Assembly: GCA_910588645.1 (NCBI GenBank)
Contig: CAJUOY010000017.1
Span: 1 to 38,105, forward strand
DNA from: an uncultured Christensenellaceae bacterium
Lineage (GTDB): Bacteria > Bacillota > Clostridia > Christensenellales > Borkfalkiaceae
Direction: 5' to 3'
Length of the DNA stretch: 38,105 nucleotides
The position numbers were made by a program, and so were the translations under genes. Positions within the stretch are counted from its first letter, which is position 1, and every line of letters starts with the position of its first letter. Shown piece after piece: positions 24,936 through 31,281 of this stretch. The notes under the pieces are model-generated. The model saw only the letters and a program-made list of their open reading frames with translations, was not told the origin of the DNA and ran no database searches.

Positions 24936-25610
24936 ATGGATTTGAGAGTTTCCCGTCTTTTAGAGGACAATAAAAAAGAATATTGCGAATTTATGAATAT
25001 GCTGCTTGCCTTTAACGAAAAATGCAATTTAACGGCTATTTGCAGCGAAAAAGACGTATGGATAAAGCATTTTTACGACAGCGTCGCGCCCGAAAAGTAC
25101 TTTCCTTTGAATGCATCTGTAGCTGAAATAGGTTCGGGCGGGGGATTTCCTTCGATTCCTTTGATGATTGCAAGGAAGGATCTTAAATTCACTTTGATAG
25201 AGAGTACGGGAAAGAAATGTGAATTTCTCCGCGGAATTGTAGATAAGTTAAATCTTAATTGTGAACAAGTCTTAAATATTCGTGCTGAGGACGGAGCAAG
25301 AGACGTTAAATTGCGAGAAAAATTCGACGTTGCGACGGCCAGAGCGGTCGCCAAGCTTAATACGCTTGCAGAGTACTGTCTTCCTTACGTAAAGGTAGGT
25401 GGATACTTTATTGCCTATAAAGGCGAGGGCGAAGACATTTCGGAAGCGGAAAAAGCATTGAAAATTCTCGGCGGAAAAATCGAAGATATATTCGGTTATG
25501 ATTTGCCTAGTGAAAGCGGAAAAAGACGGGCGCTGATAATAAAAAAGGTAAGCGCCACCCCTTCTATATATCCACGAGGAAACGGCAAGGAGAGAAAAAA
25601 TCCGTTATGA
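24936..25610 (+). CDS. rsmG: 16S rRNA (guanine(527)-N7)-methyltransferase RsmG
   Basis: Methylates G527 of 16S rRNA with SAM. The SAM-binding motif is VAEIGSGGGFPSIPL, followed by TLIESTGKKCEFLR and the catalytic-region VATARAVAKLNTLAEYC and YKGE. At 224 residues the length is normal. There is no ribosome binding site upstream of the ATG. The next gene starts within its stop (4-nt overlap). rsmG next to parAB is the usual Firmicutes origin arrangement, interrupted here by two or three genes. Confidence 0.96.
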   Translation: MDLRVSRLLEDNKKEYCEFMNMLLAFNEKCNLTAICSEKDVWIKHFYDSVAPEKYFPLNASVAEIGSGGGFPSIPLMIARKDLKFTLIESTGKKCEFLRGIVDKLNLNCEQVLNIRAEDGARDVKLREKFDVATARAVAKLNTLAEYCLPYVKVGGYFIAYKGEGEDISEAEKALKILGGKIEDIFGYDLPSESGKRRALIIKKVSATPSIYPRGNGKERKNPL

Positions 25611-26074
25611 TCAAGAGCTGCGCTTTTTCAGGACATAGGATTTTGGACGATAATTTCGATATAAAAGTTCTTGACAGGGAAATAAAGCAATTAATTGACG
25701 GTGGAACCGAAATATTTTATTGCGGTATGGCAAGGGGCTTCGATCTTATTGCGGCGGAATGTGTTTTAAAATATAAGAAAAAGTACGCGCTCAAGCTTAT
25801 AGCTTGCATTCCCTGCCTTGATCAGACGAAGTATTACTCTCACGCCGACAAATTTAGATATAAAAAAATACTCTGCTATTGCGACGATAAAATTATTGTT
25901 GCGCCAGACTATTACGACGGCTGTATGCAGGAGCGCAATAAAATTATGGTTGACAGAGCCGACGCTGTCCTGGCATACTTATCGAGAAAGAGCGGCGGAA
26001 CTTATTTTACCGTAAATTACGCGGAAAAGCAAGGAAAGAAAATAATTTTAATAAATGAAAAAAGCCCCCTTTGA
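25607..26074 (+). CDS. YpsA/DUF1273-like SLOG-domain protein
   Basis: A 155-residue Rossmann-like protein that begins with CAFSGHRIL (the family reads C-A-F-T-G-H-R). It has FYCGMARGFDLIAAE, where the glycine-rich turn matches nucleotide-binding SLOG domains, and ends with SGGTYFTVNYAEKQGKKIILIN. Proteins of this family are implicated in cell-division effects in B. subtilis, but the ligand is unknown. It overlaps rsmG by 4 nt and is co-transcribed with it. Its last codons and stop lie inside the terminator hairpin. Confidence 0.87.
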   Translation: MIKSCAFSGHRILDDNFDIKVLDREIKQLIDGGTEIFYCGMARGFDLIAAECVLKYKKKYALKLIACIPCLDQTKYYSHADKFRYKKILCYCDDKIIVAPDYYDGCMQERNKIMVDRADAVLAYLSRKSGGTYFTVNYAEKQGKKIILINEKSPL

Positions 26075-26092
26075 TTTTGGGGGCTTTAATTT
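26061..26092. terminator. Bidirectional terminator overlapping the end of the YpsA-like gene
   Basis: Perfect 9-bp stem AAAGCCCCC/GGGGGCTTT (26061-26069 with 26079-26087) flanked by A and T tracts. The left arm encodes part of the last residues (K-S-P-L), and the loop contains the TGA stop. It also serves the convergent yyaC gene. Confidence 0.85.
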
Positions 26093-26665
26093 TTAACCTA
26101 TTGCTATTCTGTAATTTTCCGCCTGAACGCTGTTCGTAAGATTTTCGTAAATATAAGATGAAACTCCTTCGGAAATAATTTCCGCCATTTTGTATATAAT
26201 ATTCAGACGGGTTGCGGAAAACAGAGAGTAATTGAAAACCGAGTGTTCGGCTACAATTCCCATAATCGAAACGTCGCCGACCTTTTGAAGACGTTTATTT
26301 GCTCCGCTACCCGGCTTTAACGCTTTGTTGCCCAACTTTATAAGTCCAATGTCTCCTGCGATACCTACGGCCGCGTCGATTGCTATTACGGGACTGTCAG
26401 GATGAGTGGCCTGTAAAAATTCATTCATATATTTTACTTCATGTGCGGTGATGGGCTTTGCGAGCGTGCCGTAAACGTAACAATTCAATCCTTGAAGTTT
26501 TTCCTTCAATTTTGTGCCCGTTACGGGCCCGAGACTGTCTCCTACCGAAAGATCGCTTCCGATGCAGAGAATAGTGGGCATTTTAAATTGCGGCAAAACC
26601 TTTTTTAAAGATAAGCAAATTCCCTGCGGAGCCAAAGCGTTATATAAATTAAATGAATAGTCCAT
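26093..26665 (-). CDS. yyaC: Spore protease-like protein YyaC (DUF1256)
   Basis: A sporulation-associated protein related to the Gpr/hydrogenase-maturation protease fold. The 190-residue protein has LCIGSDLSVGDSLGPVTG, IAIDAAVGIAGDIGLI and GNKALKPGSGANKRL, which are standard YyaC motifs. The molecular function is not established. In B. subtilis yyaC lies near parA/parB in the origin region, as here. The ribosome binding site is weak (GAGG). Its upstream region is the AT-rich candidate origin, and I could not identify a clear SigF or SigG promoter there. Confidence 0.92.
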   Translation of the reverse strand: MDYSFNLYNALAPQGICLSLKKVLPQFKMPTILCIGSDLSVGDSLGPVTGTKLKEKLQGLNCYVYGTLAKPITAHEVKYMNEFLQATHPDSPVIAIDAAVGIAGDIGLIKLGNKALKPGSGANKRLQKVGDVSIMGIVAEHSVFNYSLFSATRLNIIYKMAEIISEGVSSYIYENLTNSVQAENYRIAIG

Positions 26666-27007
26666 AAATAAAACCTCGGCAAGATTATTGACAACACTTT
26701 AATAAATTATAATTTGTTTGACCGATTTTTGTTATTTGTTTTTTTATTGAGGGATATAATATTTTTGTCCACATTTCAATTTTAAAAATCAGCAGATGTA
26801 GGCGCAAAAACAATACAATGGCGCAAATTATTAACCGGTACTGTTGAAAAAAGACGACTACGGTTAATTAAATATAAATTAACTGTAAAAATTTGAATCA
26901 AAGTTCAAGTATTAGGTCGTCTTGATTTTTAAGTTAAAAATAATTTTCCACAATTCCTACTTAAGTTATCCACAAATACCAAAAAACATTAAAATATGAG
27001 CGTTATA

Positions 27008-27023
27008 CGTTTCACGTGAAACT
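27008..27023. other. parS site
   Basis: CGTTTCACGTGAAACT contains the perfect 14-bp palindrome GTTTCACGTGAAAC of the Firmicutes parS consensus TGTTTCACGTGAAACA. parA and parB lie 2.5-4 kb away. Confidence 0.88.
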
Positions 27024-27050
27024 AATATTATATCAAAAAATTTGGTTGAA

Positions 27051-27066
27051 AGTTCCACGGGAAACA
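27051..27066. other. parS-like site
   Basis: AGTTCCACGGGAAACA matches the B. subtilis parS consensus TGTTCCACGTGAAACA at 14 of 16 positions. It lies 43 bp (about four helical turns) from the first site. Confidence 0.7.
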
Positions 27067-27205
27067 TTTTTATATACAAAATAGCGTAAGGCGCATAGTA
27101 AATTTATCTGTAAAATGCACTGAAATAACGGGATTTTATATAAGTTTCAAAGGTGAAAAGAGAGTAAAAATTTTGTGATATGTGGTAATTTTGTTTATCA
27201 AACGC

Positions 27206-27234
27206 TTGATAACTGTATTTATATATGTTAAAAT
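27206..27234 (+). promoter_or_regulatory. Promoter of ftsH with overlapping inverted repeat
   Basis: TTGATA (27206-27211), a 17-nt spacer and TAAAAT (27229-27234). The -35 lies inside a perfect 7-bp inverted repeat TTATCAA-ACGC-TTGATAA (27195-27212), a plausible repressor operator. Confidence 0.55.
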
Positions 27235-27274
27235 TGTTTTAAATTCTAAAAAGACATAATCAAGGAGTTTTATT

Positions 27275-29380
27275 TTGAGTAAAAAAGGAAAAGTTATACT
27301 CTCTACGATTATTCTCGTAATGATTGCCGCCGTGGCGATAATTCTTATTACCACCACGCTTCACGGGGGCGCAAAAGAGATTGATCGTACCAAGTTCAGA
27401 GAATACGTAGAAAATTCTCAGTACGTCGACAGGGACGGCAAACTTAAAGAAGGGCAGGAAATGCCGGAAGGATATCACAGCGACGAAAACGGAATTGTGG
27501 TTGACGAGCACGGCGATCGCCTTATAGTAATATGGAAAGTCGCAACCGACGCGTACCAGTACAACGGTTACGTTTTGCAGGGCAACGGCGATTCCGTAAG
27601 GGAAGTAAGACGCTTTATCTGCTACGGACCTTCCATATATGGCGCGGACAGCTGGGACTCTGAGACAATTCGCGGCTGGGAACTTAACGGTGTCGTCATA
27701 GAGCAGTCCAATCCCAACGCGGGCAACTGGGTTTCCACTATGTTTACGGTACTTTCGCTTGTGATCGTCTGCGTAGTGTTCTTCCTTATAATCCGTTCCT
27801 CAATGGGCGGCGGCGGAAAGATGATGTCGTTTGCAAAGACCAAAGCGAGGGTGACGACGAATATCAAGGTGCGCTTTTCCGACGTGGCGGGCGCCGAGGA
27901 AGAAAAGGTGGAACTTGCCGAAGTAGTCGAGTTTTTGCGTCAGCCCAAAAAGTTTTCAGATCTGGGTGCGCGCATTCCCAAGGGCGTGCTCTTGGTCGGC
28001 CCTCCCGGAACGGGTAAAACGCTGTTTGCAAAGGCTGTTGCGGGCGAAGCGGGCGTTCCGTTCTTCTCGGTATCCGGTTCCGATTTCGTCGAAATGTACG
28101 TCGGCGTCGGTGCTTCGAGAGTACGCGATCTGTTCGATATGGCAAAAAAGAACCAACCTTGCATAATATTTATAGATGAGATCGACGCGGTAGGACGTCA
28201 CCGTGGTGCAGGTCTCGGCGGCGGCAACGACGAGAGGGAGCAGACTCTCAACCAGATTCTCGTACAGATGGACGGCTTCGAATCCAATGAGGGCGTAATC
28301 GTAATAGCGGCTACAAACCGTGCCGATATTCTTGATCCCGCACTGATGAGACCGGGCAGATTTGACAGACAGGTATTCGTAAACCTTCCCGACGTCAAGG
28401 GCAGAGAGCAGATATTAAAGGTACACGCGCGCAATAAACCGCTTGCTCCCGACGTCAATTTAAGGAACGTTGCCCGTCTGAGCGCGGGCTTCTCCGGTGC
28501 AGACCTTGCCAATCTTTTGAACGAGGCCGCAATACTTGCAGCACGTGCGGATAAAAAGTTTATAGGCAATGCGGAACTGTACGAGGCTTTCGACAAGGTC
28601 GCTATGGGCCCCGCAAAGAAGAGTAAAGTAGTTACCGAGCAGGAAAAACGCATTACCGCTTATCACGAGGCAGGACACGCAATTCTTGCAAAACTCTGCA
28701 AAAACTGCGATCCCGTGCACGAAGTAACTATTATACCTCGCGGCAACGCAGGCGGATTTACTATGATGCGTCCCGAAAATGACCGCGAATACTATTCCAA
28801 AAACTTTATGCTTGACGATATCTGTATGGGGCTTGGCGGAAGAGTTGCGGAAGAGCTTGTAATTCACGAAATATCTTCGGGAGCTACGGGCGATATCAGA
28901 TCGGCAACAAAATTCGCAAGAGCTATGGTTACCGAATTCGGTATGAGCGATAAGCTCGGCCTCATAAGTTACAGTAACGATTCTCAGCCCGTATTCCTCG
29001 GAAAGGATATGGCAACGCACAATGCTTATTCAGAAGATACGGCAAAGATGATCGACGATGAAGTGCGCGAGATAATTTCCGCTCAGCACGAGCGTGCAAG
29101 GAAGCTTCTCAGCGAAAACCGCTCCATTTTGGATAATATGGCACGCGTGCTGATAGAACGCGAAACCATATATGCGGAAGAGGTGGAAATGCTTCTCGAA
29201 GGAAAATCCTATGCGGAAGTTCTTGCCTATATGGACGAAGAGGACAAAAAAGAGAGCAGAAACCATTTCAAGAGATTTGAAAACGAGACGGAAGATATTC
29301 TTTCGGAAAGCGGAGATAAGCCTTCGACAAGTAGCGAAAGCGAGACTTCAAAGTCCGATAAAGACGATACGGAAGAATAA
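27275..29380 (+). CDS. ftsH: ATP-dependent zinc metalloprotease FtsH
   Basis: A membrane-anchored AAA+ protease for quality control and regulatory proteolysis, linked to sporulation in B. subtilis. Transmembrane helices are at about 7-27 and 154-174, enclosing an extracytoplasmic domain. Walker A GPPGTGKT is at 242-249, Walker B IIFIDE at 297-302, zinc motif HEAGH at 464-468, and the third-ligand region TGDIRSATKFA follows. The 701 residues end in a Ser/Asp/Glu-rich tail. The start codon is TTG, chosen because AAGGAG lies 7 nt upstream and the protein begins directly before the first helix. It is followed immediately by a parS-like site and parAB. Confidence 0.97.
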   Translation: MSKKGKVILSTIILVMIAAVAIILITTTLHGGAKEIDRTKFREYVENSQYVDRDGKLKEGQEMPEGYHSDENGIVVDEHGDRLIVIWKVATDAYQYNGYVLQGNGDSVREVRRFICYGPSIYGADSWDSETIRGWELNGVVIEQSNPNAGNWVSTMFTVLSLVIVCVVFFLIIRSSMGGGGKMMSFAKTKARVTTNIKVRFSDVAGAEEEKVELAEVVEFLRQPKKFSDLGARIPKGVLLVGPPGTGKTLFAKAVAGEAGVPFFSVSGSDFVEMYVGVGASRVRDLFDMAKKNQPCIIFIDEIDAVGRHRGAGLGGGNDEREQTLNQILVQMDGFESNEGVIVIAATNRADILDPALMRPGRFDRQVFVNLPDVKGREQILKVHARNKPLAPDVNLRNVARLSAGFSGADLANLLNEAAILAARADKKFIGNAELYEAFDKVAMGPAKKSKVVTEQEKRITAYHEAGHAILAKLCKNCDPVHEVTIIPRGNAGGFTMMRPENDREYYSKNFMLDDICMGLGGRVAEELVIHEISSGATGDIRSATKFARAMVTEFGMSDKLGLISYSNDSQPVFLGKDMATHNAYSEDTAKMIDDEVREIISAQHERARKLLSENRSILDNMARVLIERETIYAEEVEMLLEGKSYAEVLAYMDEEDKKESRNHFKRFENETEDILSESGDKPSTSSESETSKSDKDDTEE

Positions 29381-29396
29381 TGTTTCCCGTGAAACG
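29381..29396. other. parS-like site directly after ftsH
   Basis: TGTTTCCCGTGAAACG begins at the base after the ftsH stop codon and matches TGTTTCACGTGAAACA at 14 of 16 positions. Confidence 0.75.
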
Positions 29397-29426
29397 TAAA
29401 TAATTAAATGTATTTACAGCCGCTTG

Positions 29427-29451
29427 TTTCCGCCCGAAATCCGGGCGGAAA
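29427..29451 (+). other. Stable hairpin in the ftsH-parA gap
   Basis: A perfect 10-bp stem TTTCCGCCCG/CGGGCGGAAA with a 5-nt loop. No T run follows (GGGAGGCAAAAG comes next), so it is not a standard terminator. It may be a processing or translation-control element. Confidence 0.5.
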
Positions 29452-29487
29452 GGGAGGCAAAAGAATAAACGGGATTACCGGGAGTTT

Positions 29488-29514
29488 ATGAAAAAAGGAT
29501 TAATTTATGGCTAA
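29488..29514 (+). CDS. Possible 8-codon upstream ORF overlapping the parA start
   Basis: ATG at 29488 preceded by GGGAG encodes MKKGLIYG and stops at TAA 29512-29514, overlapping the first codons of parA in another frame. It could couple or tune parA translation, since parA's own AAGGA lies within it. It may equally be a chance ORF. Confidence 0.25.
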   Translation: MKKGLIYG

Positions 29515-30271
29515 AATTATTTCGTTTACTAATAAAAAGGGCGGAGTAGGTAAGACGACCACGGCGATAAATATGGCGGCTTACTGTGCCGATCTTGGTA
29601 AAAAAGTATTGCTTGTGGACATAGATTCACAGGGAAATGCGACGACGGGACTTGGATTTTCCAAGAGCGCATTAAAAAAATCGGTATATAACGTACTTAT
29701 TGATGATGACGCGGCGGCAAATAACATTTTGCCCACGCAAGTCAAACTATTGGACGTTTTACCTGCAAACGTCGATCTTACCGGGGCGGAGGTTGATCTT
29801 GTATACAAGCGGAACCGCGAGCAGATTTTAAAAAACGCCCTTGAAAAGATCCGCGACGACTACGACTACATATTTATAGACTGTCCGCCGTCCCTGGGGC
29901 TGTTGACTATAAACGCCTGGGTGGCCTCGGACAGCATCATTATCCCTTTGCAGAGCGAGTATTACGCTCTGGAAGGAGTCAGCCAGCTTATGAATACCAT
30001 AGCAATGGTAAGACAGCGGCTTAACCCGCGTTTGCAGATCGAGGGCGTCGTCATCACTATGTACGACGGCCGCGCATTGATAGCAAAGCAGATTACGGCG
30101 GAAATAAAGAAGTTTTTCAAAAATAAGCTTTACGAGATCATTATTCCCCGTAACGTAAGACTTGCCGAGGCTCCCAGCCACGGCGTGCCGATTCTTTTGC
30201 ACGATCCCAAATGCGTGGGAGCAAGGGCGTACAGGGCATTAACCGAAGAATTTTTATCACATCAGATTTAA
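29507..30271 (+). CDS. parA: Chromosome-partitioning ATPase ParA/Soj
   Basis: A deviant-Walker ATPase that works with ParB and parS in origin segregation and, in sporulating Firmicutes, in control of DnaA. The 254-residue protein has the deviant Walker A KKGGVGKTT (10-18), the switch region LLVDIDSQGNATTGLG and FIDCPPSLGLLT. The C-terminus RAYRALTEEFL is typical. AAGGA precedes the ATG. parB starts 31 nt downstream in the same operon. Confidence 0.97.
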   Translation: MAKIISFTNKKGGVGKTTTAINMAAYCADLGKKVLLVDIDSQGNATTGLGFSKSALKKSVYNVLIDDDAAANNILPTQVKLLDVLPANVDLTGAEVDLVYKRNREQILKNALEKIRDDYDYIFIDCPPSLGLLTINAWVASDSIIIPLQSEYYALEGVSQLMNTIAMVRQRLNPRLQIEGVVITMYDGRALIAKQITAEIKKFFKNKLYEIIIPRNVRLAEAPSHGVPILLHDPKCVGARAYRALTEEFLSHQI

Positions 30272-30302
30272 TTAAACCAAAGGGAACCATTTAGGAGGAA
30301 TT

Positions 30303-31214
30303 ATGGCTAAAGGATTAGGCAAAGGGCTTGACGCCTTATTCGAGGATACCGAAGCTGCATACGAGCGCGTATACGAACATAGGAGCGCATTCGATTATAC
30401 CGAAGAGGAAAGGAAGAACGCCGCGGATATGCCGCTGGATAAAATTTCGGCAAATCCCAACCAGCCCCGTAAAAATTTCGACGAGCAGGCTTTGAAGGAG
30501 CTTTCCGACTCGATTAAAAAGCACGGCGTAATTATGCCCATAGTCGTCAACGATAACAAGGACGGCACTTATATGATAATAGCGGGTGAAAGACGTTTCC
30601 GCGCAACCAAGCTTGCGGGACTGGCTTCGATACCCGTAGTTATCCGCAATTATTCCGAAAGGGAGATCAAGGAAATTTCCCTTATAGAAAATTTACAGCG
30701 TGAAGATCTCAACCCCATTGAGGCCGCAACGGCAATGAAACAGCTGATGGTCGATTATAAGCTCACTCAGGACGAACTGGCCGAAAGGATCGGTAAATCC
30801 AGACCGGCCGTTGCAAACACTCTCAGGCTTTTAAATCTATGCCCCGAGGTAATAGGACTGGTTTCGGAAGGTAAGCTTTCCGCCGGTCACGCAAGAACGC
30901 TTGTGCCCCTGCCCGCGGAGGAACAGCAGAATTTTGCAAGGGAGGCTATCAAAAGCCAGTATTCCGTCCGGGAACTGGAAAAAAAGGTACGCGCCTACAA
31001 TATTCCTGCCGACATTTTGGACGAGAAGAAGAAAAAGAAGCGTGCGCTTGCTTCGGTTGAACTGAAACAGCTCGTCGACAGAATGCGTTTTGCATTCCGT
31101 ACCAAGGTAAGCCTTATAGGTACAGACAAAAAGGGACGTATCTATATCGATTACTATTCGCGCGACGATCTCGACAGAATTTCTGAAATTCTCGATATAA
31201 TCGACAAACAATAG
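30303..31214 (+). CDS. parB: Chromosome-partitioning protein ParB/Spo0J
   Basis: A parS-binding CTPase clamp. The 303-residue protein begins with the conserved MAKGLGKGLDALF (ParA-contacting end). It has NPNQPRKNFDEQAL and the CTP-binding box GERRFRA (95-101), then IENLQREDLNPIEAA, the helix-turn-helix (LTQDELAERIGKSRPAVANTLRLL) and a C-terminal dimerisation domain. AGGAGG lies before the ATG. Three parS-like sites are within 4 kb upstream. A very strong terminator follows. Confidence 0.97.
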   Translation: MAKGLGKGLDALFEDTEAAYERVYEHRSAFDYTEEERKNAADMPLDKISANPNQPRKNFDEQALKELSDSIKKHGVIMPIVVNDNKDGTYMIIAGERRFRATKLAGLASIPVVIRNYSEREIKEISLIENLQREDLNPIEAATAMKQLMVDYKLTQDELAERIGKSRPAVANTLRLLNLCPEVIGLVSEGKLSAGHARTLVPLPAEEQQNFAREAIKSQYSVRELEKKVRAYNIPADILDEKKKKKRALASVELKQLVDRMRFAFRTKVSLIGTDKKGRIYIDYYSRDDLDRISEILDIIDKQ

Positions 31215-31229
31215 TTTAAAAATCAAGAA

Positions 31230-31272
31230 GGCGGCCAACACAAACAGATGTTTGTGTTGGCCGCCGTTTTTT
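31230..31272 (+). terminator. Terminator of parAB
   Basis: A 16-17-bp perfect stem (31230-31246 with 31249-31265) followed by G and six T residues, one of the strongest hairpins in the window. Confidence 0.92.
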
Positions 31273-31281
31273 GTTGTTCTA

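Larger units (their letters stand above)
26666..27274. other. AT-rich gap with DnaA boxes, parS and inverted repeats, candidate oriC
   Basis: No gene is visible in 609 nt. It holds a perfect DnaA box TTATCCACA (26966-26974) and the one-mismatch boxes TTTTCCACA (26944-26952) and TTGTCCACA (26765-26773), all in the same orientation. There is an 11-bp hairpin at 26859-26887, an outer 8-bp repeat AAGACGAC/GTCGTCTT (26851-26858 with 26916-26923) and a repeated GGCGCAAA (26801, 26820). Two parS-like sites (27008-27066) and the ftsH promoter lie at the right end. Divergent gene orientation around it supports an origin. Confidence 0.5.
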
